A program made the position numbers and the translations under genes. A stretch of DNA of 64,000 bases from Buxus sempervirens (Eukaryota; Streptophyta; Magnoliopsida; Buxales; Buxaceae): positions 39,422,766 through 39,486,765 of the forward strand of contig OX387184.1 of assembly GCA_947561395.2 (NCBI GenBank), given 5' to 3'. Below are positions 23,914 through 35,600 of the stretch, piece by piece; position 1 is the stretch's first letter, and each line of letters starts with the position of its first letter. The notes beneath the pieces were generated by a model. The model saw only the letters and a list, made by a program, of their open reading frames with translations, was not told where the DNA came from and searched no databases.

Positions 23914-26440
23914 TGTCAACACCCCATTTTTACACTATAGAATTACTCAAGATGCATATCTTGAACCGGCACATATGTGGGCACGTAAATTGAGGTTTTT
24001 ATAATGGATCCATCTTTTTGAAATAACAAGCCTATAATAAAGAGAATTCTGAGCCGATTCTAATGCACCAAACTGTGCTCAAATCGGATCTCAAATGGCT
24101 AAGTTATGGATAAAAGAAATAAATGGTAGTTTGGGGATTTCTGATAAAACCAGAATGGGGTGCGACATGGCAGCCACGTGTACGCCATAGTGGTTGCCAT
24201 GTAACCAATGTTAATTAAAAATTTTGTGTTTCTTTTAGTAAATAAGATAAGTTTCCTAATGGGGTTTGTTATGAAAATAAATAAAAATTTAATAACAAAG
24301 TTAATAAAAGCTTTGAGATTTAAAGAAAATAAAATAAAAAAAAAACAAAGAGAAATGAGTTGGATGAATTGGTCCAACTCATGTTCTCTTGGAATTTTGA
24401 AACTAAGCCTAAAATAAATAAGCCTAAAAAATATATTGGATAAATTGGTCCAACTAATGAGACTTTGAGACCAAGTCTAAATATGTGGTGGTGTTTAAGA
24501 GAGGAAGATGAGAGGTCTAGGTGTTTAAGAGAGGAAGAGGAGAGGTTAGGGAGATGAGGAGTCTAGGAGTTTAAAAGAGGAAGAGAAGAGGTTAGAAGTT
24601 AAGAAGATGAGCGTGTGGAACTCTCTTATAAAAAGGGGAGGAGTCTTAGAAGTAAGGGGGCAGCAAGAAAGGAGAGTCTCTAAAGAAAAAGAGAGGAGAA
24701 GTGAAGGAGGGGGAGGACGTTCATTAGCAAAGGTTGAGCATCTTAGAAGAAGAAGAGCTGCTGTCCAGCAACAACAAAGCTTTGATCACTTGTTCCAGCT
24801 TAGAGAAGCAGCTATTTTTTCTTGCTTAAACTATTGTTTGAAGTTATCTTTTCTTCACTAAAGTCTGAAATTCTCTTGTACTATGATCAATGAGGATTTT
24901 AGATGCTTTTAAAGTGGATTTGAACAAGGATAATCAATAAGAAAAAAAAAACAAAGACAAAGATGAAAGTTATGAGTTTTTCTGCATTAGGCTTGCACCT
25001 ATTTTCCAGATAAACCAATTTTGTTTACCTAGTTCTAGTTCGATTCAAGTCTGGAGTCCTTCATGAGATTTGTGGTATTTTTATTTTAGTTTAATGTAAA
25101 AATATGCTTGAGACCCTACACTATGAGTAAGTATTTTATTTTTAATTTTTCTTTGGTTCAGATTTTCATTGGGAAATGTCTAACAGTAAATTTTGTAGCT
25201 TCATATCTCTTAAATGAAAATGAATTTTTGAAAACTGCTATAGGTTATTTTAGTGCTTAAAGTTATGATTCTAAGGAATCAGATTTCGCACAATTTGGTT
25301 AAAAATTGAGGGAGATATGAATCGTTGAATGCGGATAGTGCAGTAGTTCAGGTTGTTTCACTTTTTGGTTTCCTTTGTAAATTAGTAATTAGGCCATGAT
25401 TAAAAGTAGTTCAGGTGGTCTCATTTTTTTGCCTTGTAAATTAGTAATTAGTTAATTTTGCATGATAAAAACAACAGAAAACAAAACAAAAAAATAAATA
25501 AATAATAAGAAAGGGAAAAAGCAAATGAAATAAGCATTGAAGTGATGATTCTTTCTTGTGGCTGAACATGTTTCTTCTTTTGTCTCTTGTGATTTTTTTT
25601 TACTTACATTTGTTCTTGTTTTGTTTTTTTACTACATGAGATGTACCATAGTGGCCCTCCATTCTCCCGATGTAGATATGTCATTATAAATGAGAGGCTA
25701 AAGCATTTTATTTGAAGTGGCTGAATTGTACAAGTTTAGTTTTGTTAGTTTTATTTTATTTAGTTTACTAGTTCATTTTAGTTTGGTTTCATCATTGATG
25801 TTAGAATTTGTCTTTTTTAATTATTATTTTTTCTTCTTAAAAGATGCAGCCTTGCAATCCCTACGCCTTAAACCCTTGTACAGATATAAAATAAAAAATA
25901 AAAATAAAAAGAAGGGAAGTGAGTGTTTGTATCATGGTTCGGCCAATCATGGCCGAATTCATTTATTTTAATATCTTATTTGTTGTTGTTTTTATCAATT
26001 ATTAGTTTTGAGTTCAGTTTATTGCTCATATAGATTAAGTGAATTTTCAGATTAAGTGGTTCCAATTTCAATTGTTTTAGCATGGATTCATTTTGTCCAT
26101 ATTGCTTTACTTTCGATGTAATTTTGTGTAGGCCTTGTACATATAGATTAATATTTGTTATACACTTAAAATGATAAAAAAATTAGAAAAGAAGATAAAA
26201 GAAAAGAAATAAAAAAATAATAATAAAAGAGCCCATTAAATATCCAACTAATTTAAGGGAACCCATTTCGGTGGGGCAACCCAGGGTGTTCAAGGACTTC
26301 CCTGGGTTGTAATCGAGGTCACTTATCTGGAATCACTGGTGCAGACAAAAAAGCAACAAGGTATCTACCTGCACCATTTCAGGTAGTGGCGAATCCATAA
26401 AACATGTAACACGCTTTTTGACACGACCGAGGTGCGCACA
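23914..26440 (+). mobile_element. Tat-type solo LTR in the ~45-bp array
   Basis: 2,527 bp, from TGTCAACACCCC to GGTGCGCACA. Flanks CGTAA (23,909-23,913) and AGTAA (26,441-26,445) match at four of five bases, which fits an aged target duplication. The same tandem array lies on both sides. A TATA box (CTTATAAAAAGGGG) lies near 24,626. Near its end is the hairpin CTACCTG / CAGGTAG (26,365-26,386) followed by TGGCGAATCC. The first ~1.3 kb matches the minus-strand LTR at 49,860-51,194 in its ends (CACCCCATTTTT), the genomic-repeat core and the TATA region. Confidence 0.82.
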
Positions 26441-27567
26441 AGTAATTCGGATTCTATCTCCCTGTTGCCTTTGGGTGACTAAAACAGATTCGTAAACCGG
26501 GTTCTTGCTTCCTGTTGCCTTCGAGTGACTAAAACAGATCAGTAATTTGGGTTCTCTCCCCCTGCTGCCTTTGTGCAACTAAAATAGATTAGTTAATGCC
26601 AATCTCAGTCAAACCATGTTAGAAAGAGAAAACAATGAATAAAGAATCTGCAAACATATTCCACAAACAAAGAAAGAAAAGTACAAAGCAAAATAATTGA
26701 TTGATCATTTGAAAGTACACTGATGCTTGTTAATTGTCCTAACAGGTACCAAAATTGCTCCAAGAAGCCCCTATTTGCTAAGATCCCGCAAAAGACTTGA
26801 AATGAATCCACAGGGAAATAAGACACCGCTAGTTCAATATCCAGCAGAATCCAGCTAGACACAAGTGTTAAAGCTTGTTTTGAGAATTGATTTTAAACCA
26901 TTTAGGCATGAAAATGTGAAATTACAAGCTTTTTGTACATGACCATAAGATTCATACTGTTCTGGCGAAACTGTATAGATCATACGGTCAAACCAGAACA
27001 GGCTTGAGTTTACGATTTACACTAAAAATATAGATTCATGGATTTTTAGAGGGATTTTTGGGGTCCCCTTGTCCCATGTGGGCCTGATATCATGTGTGGA
27101 CCGATTGGTTGGCCCATAGTGGCTGCCAAGTTGAGTTTAGGCTTGATAAAGCTAATTTACTAAGTGATAAGCCACAAGGAAGGGAGAAGGGCTTGGGGCT
27201 TCTTCTCCCTCTTTTGAGAATAGGTCTCAAGTGCTCTAGAGTGAGGAAGAGATTCCCTCACTTCTATTTCAAGCAAAAGACATAGCCTCTTGTAGAGAGA
27301 GGCTAGTCAAGAGGCCTGAAAGGCCTTGTACTTGGGTCAACGGCCAAACCATTTCACATGCCCATCCAGGAAACAAATATGACATAAAGGGTGGAGCTAA
27401 CACATATTGAAAAATCAATGGAGTGTGTGCCTCAATCAAGTGTTCATGAAAGAGCTTAAAAGTTGAGCTTTAAATATGTAATTGCACATGCTTTGAATGG
27501 TGAGATTGTGTGTGCTACATGGAGTGTATCCATGATCAAAGGACATGGTGGGAAATGGAATGGTAGA
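26441..27567. other. Array remainder and unassigned flank
   Basis: 26,441-26,590 continues the ~45-bp array (about three units). The rest is AT-rich, with no coding frame I can support. Around 27,060-27,330 it has GTGGGCC/GGCCCA-rich text like that in Tat LTRs, so it may be an eroded LTR. It forms the left flank of the solo LTR at 27,568; the same unassigned sequence resumes at 30,583. Confidence 0.5.
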
Positions 27568-30500
27568 TGTGCGCACGTCGACTCGTGCGAGGGCGCACGT
27601 GGACACAAGGGTACGGCGGAGTGAGGAGTCGCCACTGCCTGATGGGGTGTCGGTAGACACCTGGAGGCCTAAAGGATGTCTATTGGTCTGCGGCTTTGAG
27701 ATTCCTGTTAAGGTTTCGGTTGCGGTTCGGGGAAGTCCGCAAACACCCCGGTCCACCCCATCGGTTGACGGGTCCCTTGGGCATCTTGGTTAAAGTCACT
27801 TTGGTCTAACTCACCTTTATTTCCTAAACTAGCATGCTTATTTATTAAGTCTGAGTGGGGACCACCTGAATGGTGTGGGTCCCTTTTCTTTTATTTGATT
27901 TTTATCTTTTTATCTAGGTGATGTTGGTACCCGTTGGAAGACCCATGTGACGCCAAGTAGGGCTTAGGCTAAGCCTAATTCCCATTTGGGGTTATCTGAG
28001 ATAATCCCATTTATTGGATCCGGTTATTTGGTTTGGGGGTTAATTGAACATACATGATTAGTGGGTTCAGATTTTTAGTGGGCCCATTGGGCTTGGAGGG
28101 GGTAATTATCCAAGTAGCCTTGGGGACCCATCTCTGAAATGGGTCTTGGTTTGGGCTGGTTGGGTGTGGGCCCCGTTGGAAGGCCCACAAAACCTTACTG
28201 GGCCCGAGTGGGCCCAAGTCTCACACATGAGCGCTTGGGCTTGCCCATAGCCCCTAAAAGGTTCAACTAGTCTTATTTAAAGCATGCTAGGTGGTGTTAG
28301 GCCCAAAAGAAATAGAAATGAGGGCTTACTAGGCCTGACCGCAGAACAGATGCGGTTTGGCCTTGAAAGCCCAAAAGGCAATTTTTCATGTGGGCTTTGG
28401 GAGTCTCTTCCCTTCCGCTATTTCGAGAGTTATTGTAGGTCATTGTGTTGACCCACAGTGGCTTGCTTTCTCCTCAAATTCACCAAATCGCCCCTTTTTC
28501 ATGTATCATTGCAAAGGGGGAAGAAGGGGAAGGCTTAGGTTATCTCCTTCTCCTATTTGAGCCTTGTCTGGGGATGAAGCAGGGACCTATGCGTCCCTGT
28601 GTAGGTTACTTGAAGGCTGCCTCCATCTCCCCAGGTAGTGAGAAGGAGGGAGAGGCCTAGTAGGCCAAGCTTTGGTCCATTTTCAGCCAAACCAAATACA
28701 ATCCATCAATAAACAGCAGGTTGGTCATGCTGAGAAGACCACATAAAACATAGCAACACATAAAGAAACAGTAGGTAAAAATAGCAGGCAACTGTGTGGA
28801 TATTCAAAAGCATATACTTCCTAAGGTGGGGGATGTAAGCATGCATTCAAGTTGTGCAAGTAAGTGAACTTGCTATGCAAGTTCTTGAACAATAAGACCT
28901 GCTGCAGATAGGCAAAACAGCAGCCATTGGAGAGGGGAAATCATGCTAAAAGGGGGCTGGGAACAGTGAGAAAAGTGGGGTGGGGGAGCATGCTGGACAG
29001 ATCTAGTGAGATACAAAACAGTGAGTGAACGTAGATATGAATAGGTGGACATTCATGACACACATACATGGCATTTTAAGAACTGCTCCTAGGATGCTAG
29101 TGAAGACAAAAAGCCACTCTAAAGATGTAAAAACAGCAGATGAGTGGACCATGGCATGGTTCATTGAGCATGATCACACTTGGAGTGAATTATCATGGGA
29201 TGAAGAAAGAGGGGAAGCATGCTGTTATCCCCAACAGCAACTCACATATATCATAACAGAAGGGTTATGCATCACGAAGGTTAAAGAAAGATTTATCACC
29301 GAATATGCATACTTTACAACACACCAAACACTCAAAAAGAAGCACTTTATCAAGTGGAAAGGTAAGCCAATATGAGAAGGGAAGAAAGGGGGGTTACATA
29401 GGGCTACATTAGACTCAACATAAGGAGGAACATGCTCCCCATTTGAATAGCATGAGTATATAACAAACCAACACCTAATCTTCCTAAAAGCATGTGAAAA
29501 TCTCGCTCATCCTCCCTTACGGCCAAACGAATACTTCACCTTACCTTTGTAAACTTTCATGTCATACAAATAGAGAGGGAAGGTGAGCTAAAGCATATAT
29601 TAAAGGATGCATTTCAGTAGGAAGAGATAAACCACTTGCATATACTCAAAACACCATTATTTTCATATATGTAAGATAAAAAGTGATGGAAAACATTACC
29701 TTGGGGGTTAGGGGTCCTAGAGTGGAGTGTGAAGACCTTTTTGAAGCACCAACAGTTGCTGGAGCATCACTTCCTAAGACCAACAGCATTCTTGGTTCCT
29801 TCCTTGGGTGGAGATGAGGAAGAGGAACGAGTTGGTGAGGTTTTGGGATGATTGGGGAATGGGTTGGAAGTGTTTAAGAGTTTGGAGAAGAAGAATAAGA
29901 TGATTTGGAAGGGGAGTTGCAGAGGAGAAGGAGAGAAGTCAACTAAAAAAAACCAACCCTTTCCTATTGTTCAAATTTGCTTTTTATAGAACACAGAGAC
30001 AAAACCGCACATGCTGTGCGGTTTGGTCGAAACCGCATAGTATGTGCGGTTCGACCGTGTCTTTTTAGCATTAAATAGGGGGACAAAATGGGTAGGCGCA
30101 CGCTGACGCACAAGTGGACCGCACTTACAGTGCGGTTTCCTTTCGTTCACCGCCTACCCTAATTGGCTCGCGCGAATGGTGGCCAAAAAATTGACCGCAC
30201 TCTATATGTGGTCGTGAATTTCTCTCCCCTTTTTTGGTTTTGAGTTGACGGCTGAGGTGACTCAGCTGTCCACTCAGGCGAATCAAGCTTCTCCAATTTG
30301 TGTACTTTTTTATTCATTTTGATTAACTTAATTAAGACGTTTTAAGTTTTGATCGATTTGCCCTTCGGACTGTTTTGCTCGTATCTTTTTCATCCGGGCT
30401 CCGATTCCTGCAAACTTAATTGCGTTGGAACAGTGTCGGGATTCTCTACCCATTGGGATAGAGTATGGCAATCAATTTGGGCTCAGGCAGAAAGTCATCT

Positions 30501-30582
30501 TTTGCTCCTTAGGGTTTAGATCTGTCTTTTAGGGTTTTGCTTTCTGGGCCTTTTAGAGGGGTGCAAAAATGAGGTGCTTACA
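27568..30582 (-). mobile_element. Tat-type solo LTR with TSD GTAGA
   Basis: 3,015 bp in minus orientation. On the plus strand it runs from TGTGCGCACG to GAGGTGCTTACA, flanked by the perfect duplication GTAGA (27,563-27,567 and 30,583-30,587). In its own direction: start TGTAAGCACCTCATTTTTGC, a GGTTCCAACGCAA module (about 30,440-30,380), and several GC palindromes in U3 (30,001-30,220). Then a TATA box (rc of 29,981-29,990), a donor-like GTAATG at 29,699, a U5 hairpin (27,883-27,857) and a second, partly mismatched hairpin (27,655-27,634) before TGGCGACTCC. No internal region remains. Small frames inside are not supported as genes. Confidence 0.93.
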
Positions 30583-31060
30583 GTAGACATGTCAAAACTG
30601 CAAGCATGAGATGCATGGTATAAATAAAGAAACTAAAACATTCAAACACATGCATGCAGATTCAGTGCCATGCGTGTGCTCTCTATTAATATATACATGA
30701 GAAACGTGGGAATTAAGCCTTAAACTAATGACAAAGCATGCTAGAGAAAACGGGAGGGTGTGTGAGAGATGGCCATAACACTAGGCAATGATCAAGCTTT
30801 TACACACCTAACAAGAGTAGCAATCTGATGGAATTAAAAACACCCAATTTCAAGGAAACCAACACTTGAATCAAGGGAATAAAATAAGCTAAATAAAGAA
30901 AGGAAGTGGGGCTTAAGGTTACATTGATCCAAAAGATAAAGGAGGATAAGAAGAATAAGAATCATGATTTTGGCCAAAAATGAGACACCATGCATTTCAG
31001 ACTTGTATTTCTTTTAACATAAAGAGGAATTCAAAGGTACTCTTAATCCTCACTCCTCTG
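30583..31060. other. Unassigned flank between two Tat-type LTRs
   Basis: Right flank of the solo LTR. AT-rich, no coding frame, no clear repeat. It ends at CTCTG just before the next LTR start. I see nothing else in it. Confidence 0.5.
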
Positions 31061-32440
31061 TGTAAGCACTTCATTTTTGCACCTCCTGGAAGTGCCAGAA
31101 GCGCAAACCCTAACTAAAAAGTCAAACCCTAAGGGGACAAAAGTTGACTTTTTGATCAAGTGCTAATTGGCCACCTCGCCCTATCCCAATAGATAGAGAT
31201 TTTCGACACGGTTCCAACGCAATTGAGTTTGTCGGAATCGGAGTCTAGATGAAGGATTTATGGGCAGACCAAGTCCCGGGGGAGCAGAAATTCAATTTCT
31301 GCTCAAACCCAGATTAACTGTTATTTCTGTCTCAAAAGAAAGAAAATGCTGACACAATTATGACGCAACTGGGTTTGCCAGAATCGGGGTCCGGATCAGA
31401 GAGATATAAGCAGATTAAGATTCCGGAAGCGGCTTCAGCTTTCAGCTAAAAAACTGGAATTTACTGCAAAGCCCTATCCTAGTGGATAGGGGATCTCGAC
31501 CCGGTTCCAGCGCAACTGAGTTTGCCAGAATCGGAGCTCGGATGAAAGAGTTATGAGCAGTTCAAAATCTCAGGCAGAATTGCAGAAAGCTGCCCACGTG
31601 GCAAAAGGGTAGAAATCTGCCACATGGCAGAAAAAGGACAGCCAATAAAAATATCTTGAATAAAATATTGTCTTTAGGAAAATATCTTCATTTTTTGAAT
31701 TAAATTAAATACAAAATTGAAAAATCCGGATTTGCTCATTAAGAGCAAATCCAGTCAAATTAGAGGCAAATTTGTAATTTAATAAAATGATCCGAAAATA
31801 TATTTCGGATACAAAAAGTTATTCCAAATCTTTTGTCCGGACACTCTGACAGATTTTTTGGTGGAGAAATGATTTGGTCGAGTTTGCCTAAATCCGAAAT
31901 TATATTTTGGATACAAGTGTATACTAGTGTATCCAAAATATATTTTCGAATACACTAGGTATGTAGTATATCCGACCTGAGTTGTTAGATACATTTTTTT
32001 GTCTATAAATAGAGTAGCAGCTCATTTGGCTGGGGTTGCTAGTTCTTGCCCCTTTTCCCCCACCCCCTCTGATACAAAACCTCCTCCCTTAGCCCCTCCT
32101 TGCTTCCTACACCACCCACACCCTCTTGTAAGACCATTCTACCCCTCTCCAACCCTTTCTTCTTCACTTAAAGACTTGAAAGAAGCCAAGCAATCGCTGT
32201 TGGTGTTGGAGGAACCTGCTACAGCTATTGAAGTGCTTCAAGGAGGTTCAAATACACCACATCAAGGTCATTTGACCCCAAGGTGAGATTCCTTGTTGCA
32301 TTTTGTTTAATATATGCGAGAATAACCATGTTTAAAGCCTTTGAAGTTTAGCTTGTGTTCATGAGCATTTGTTTAAGCTTTTACTAATATGTTCTTTGTT
32401 CTGTCTTTTACAACTTAAATTTTCCATTTGTCAAGTGAGG
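31061..32440 (+). mobile_element. 5' part of a Tat-type LTR
   Basis: Starts TGTAAGCACTTCATTTTTGC, homologous to the start of the LTR at 27,568-30,582 (read on its own strand). It holds three diverged copies of the GGTTCCAACGCAA / GAATCGGAG module (about 31,205-31,560). CCGAAATATA-type palindromes lie at about 31,787-31,811, 31,889-31,918 and 31,923-31,957. A TATA box (CTATAAATAG, 32,003) and a donor-like CCCCAAG|GTGAGA (GT at 32,283) follow. The right end is lost near 32,440, where a fragment in the opposite direction begins. The frame at 31,999-32,286 is proline-rich leader text, not a supported gene. Confidence 0.75.
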
Positions 32441-32655
32441 CCCGCACACTTGCCACGTGATGGGTCTTTCTGCATTTAATTACCATTTTGCCTTTGAGAT
32501 TGTTTTGCTCATATGTCCATCCGGACTCTGATTCGTGCAGACTTAATTGCGTTAGAACCGTGTCAGGATTCTCTATCTATTTGAATACGGTATGGCAATA
32601 AATTTTGGCTCAGACAAAAAATACCTTCTGCTCCTTAGGGTTTTGACCTGTCATT
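32440..32655 (-). mobile_element. Tat-type LTR fragment, opposite direction
   Basis: Matches, on the plus strand, the stretch 30,345-30,530 of the solo LTR at 27,568-30,582. Shared pieces are TTGTTTTGCTC, TTAATTGCGTT, CTCTAT plus a GGTATGGCAAT-like run, and CTGCTCCTTAGGGTTT. It is therefore the U3 head of a minus-strand LTR of that family. It joins directly to Tat coding sequence at about 32,656. Left boundary approximate. Confidence 0.65.
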
Positions 32656-32689
32656 GAAGAAGTACCGCCATCTGCTCCCATTGAAGAAT

Positions 32690-35600
32690 TGTAAGACCCC
32701 AAATTTTTGGTTAATATTAATTGCGAGAATTAATTAAATAATTCTAATTATAGTTAATTGGCGAATTTCCAAATAATTGAGGAGCAAGGGCAATTTTGGT
32801 ATTTCTGGGAATTAAGTGACGATGGGACGTAAATTATGGTAAGTGGTGTATGATATTAATGATTAATAATCATAGGGTTAAATTGTTTTAATTAAGAAGT
32901 GTTAGTGTAGATTTTGCTGGTGTGGCAAGGAAATTAATTAAGTGGTTAATAAGTGTGGAAGTAAAGATCAGCCGTGGAAGAGCAACTAGCAAATCAAGCA
33001 AGGTTTGGGCGCCAATTGGGATTATAAATAGACTTTTTAGTTCAAGCGGAGGTTCGTTTGTTTGATCAGAGCAAAGTTGGAGAGCTTAGCTGTAAGACCC
33101 TGAATTTTTGTGAATATTTATTTATTTTTTTAGTTATTTATTCTGATGTATAAACTGTGTTTATCAGGTTATTTTGTGGTTTGAGGGCTTAGCCCATACT
33201 CATATGTACAGGCGTTATATAGCCATTTTTCCGAAAAATAGTATTATTATCATTGGTATCCTTAAGGTGCAGTTAGGTGATTTAAAACGGGAATAGATGC
33301 TGAATAGGTAGTGTCTTCCGTAGGCGAACATGCATAGGATCAAGAAATGGGAGAGTATTCGAGCGAGCATGTAATAGGTAAGTAGACGAAAATGGAAAGT
33401 AGGGTTCGGGTTTATGAAATTTCGCTTAGCATAATTTCGGCAAATATTTCGTTAAGTCTGGACATAAGGAAACTGGCGATTTCGGCTGGAGGGCGACTAG
33501 GGTTTTCGTTCGTGAAGAACCCTCTATCGCGAGTGCTGGAAGAAGGATTTCGGAGCTGATTTTACTTGGGTTATTTCCCTCAGCTCGAGAAGTGTAGTTC
33601 GATAGTCTTTCCATTCGCGCGCGTGGCCGAGAAGTGATCGGCCGGAGGTTTTCTCGTTCGGGAAGAAGCACAGGTGAGTAGCACTGGTTTTATCACTGGG
33701 TTTGTCTTTGGGTTTCCTCGAGCTTAGTCGGATGCATGTTTTGAATATTGAGTGATAGTATAAGGTTTTTCTGGTTTATGGGTTTTCGGAAAGTTGCATG
33801 AACAGAGTATCCGGAGTTAAGTTTTAATTAAAAATGAAAGTGTTTAGATTAATTTCAAATATGGTTGGGAAGTGTTATGGGGGTATTAGGAGTGTATTGG
33901 AGCAATTACAGACCTAAACCAACCGGCCAGACTTGTAGATCTTGGAATAACAGAGAATGAAAAAATCACAGGGGGTATCCGCCTACCTCGCGCCCACCGG
34001 CGTTCACCTCGGAGGTAGGCGCCCTGTTAAAAATGACTTACCGCCCATCTCGCGCCCACCTCGCGCTCATCTCGCGCGAAGTGGAAAACAAGGCGCTCAT
34101 CTCGCGTGAATCCCGCGCCCATCTCACGCCCACCTCACGCCCATCTCGCGCTCACCTAGCGTCGGGTGAGCGGCAGGTCGTTTTTAACCATTTTCTTCAC
34201 CGCCGACCGGCGCCCACCTCGATAGGTGAGCGGTAGACCTATTTTGCTTAATTAAATGGAATTTCTGACTTGACCAAGAGTAATTGCACTTCTTAGGGGT
34301 TAAACCACTTCACTATTCACTTGGTTAGGAACCTGGGAAACCATTTTGCCTATGAAATTAATAGAGGAAAAGGTTGTAAACATCTTATGAGTTTCAAGTT
34401 GGGTTTTAGGTTACTTATGAGTATTGTGCCGGACACCGAACTAGTGAGAGTTATCAGTTACTTTTCCTTATTCTATACACTGCTTGATTGAGAAGTTCTT
34501 GTATTTCTGGTTTCACTTGTTGGAAACTTTATACGTATTGAAAGGTTTTCTTTGGTATGAATGGATTGAGTTTTACTTTCATATGACTTGTGTTATGGAA
34601 ATGAGAAAATACGAAATGTACTTGAGGTACTGCTTGGTCCAGAGGGACAGGTGATGAATTGTGATGAGTAATTACATGATGTAGAAATGAATGGTTTGTT
34701 TGATATTGAAATCGAGATTATACGATGTTTACTGTTTTGGTCTAGCTTGTCCTGGATCCAGATGTTTAAGCTTAGTAATGTGATGTTATTGTTGGTTGTT
34801 GGAATTGCATGGCCTTGTGTGTTGCCACGACCGGTGTAGAGCAGCCAGAAACCCTGAGTAGGCCTGGTTGTCAATGCAGAAACCCGGGGAGTAGGCCTGC
34901 ATTGGATGACGAAACCCTGAGTAGGCTGTCATTTCAGAGTATCCGAAACCCTGAGTAGGCCGGAACTGTGTACATGGAGGTGTGGAGTGTCTACTTGGCA
35001 TGTTTAATTTATCAACCAAACGATAGTCATGACATTGACCAATCGATGCGTTATTGTATTTAAATGAGATGTGATTTGTTTGAATTGAACTTGGGAAATT
35101 GATGTTGGCTGTTTAAACGTATTGTAGTGTTGTCGATGCATAGTTTTAAAATGTGATTCAACTATTTCTGCATGCATGTGCTACTCGCTGAGATATTCGT
35201 ATCTCACTATGTTGTTGTTCTATTTTTTCAGATACTCGTGGTGAGGCGATTTCTGGGGTAGATCCTGCTGAGGCATATAGGGAGGAAGACTACTATTACC
35301 TTCCTTAGACTTGTAGGTTATCTGTTCCGAATTTGAGAACTTGAATGAATTGAGATGTATTAAAGTAATTGGGAATGAACCATATGATTTTCAGTTCAGT
35401 TTAAATGTTCAAATTTTGCATAAATGGGAATGTGCACTCTGTTAGGTTATAGATGTATGATTATCCAGCGATCATAAATTGATTAACGATCCTTGCCTAA
35501 CCTCCGTGAGACGTGTTATATCTTTAATGAACAACACGGATCCGGGGCGTTACATTAGCAGTAGAGTCGACTGAATTTCAAAAGGCTAGTTGGAGTGATA

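Noticed and set aside
27624-27633. GGAGTCGCCA (rc TGGCGACTCC) as a tRNA-type primer binding site marking an LTR edge
   Set aside because: The exact GTAGA target duplication puts the LTR border about 60 bp further out, and the TGCAT one does the same for the copy at 42,664. The motif is therefore inside the LTR, as part of the U5 hairpin module.
29025-29375. 116-codon plus-strand frame
   Set aside because: Antisense within the solo LTR at 27,568-30,582, with no homologue in the related LTRs and no recognised domain.
31999-32286. Proline-rich 95-codon frame after a TATA box, as a possible small gene
   Set aside because: It is the leader of a Tat-type LTR between the TATA box and the donor-like site, and the related LTRs do not keep the frame.
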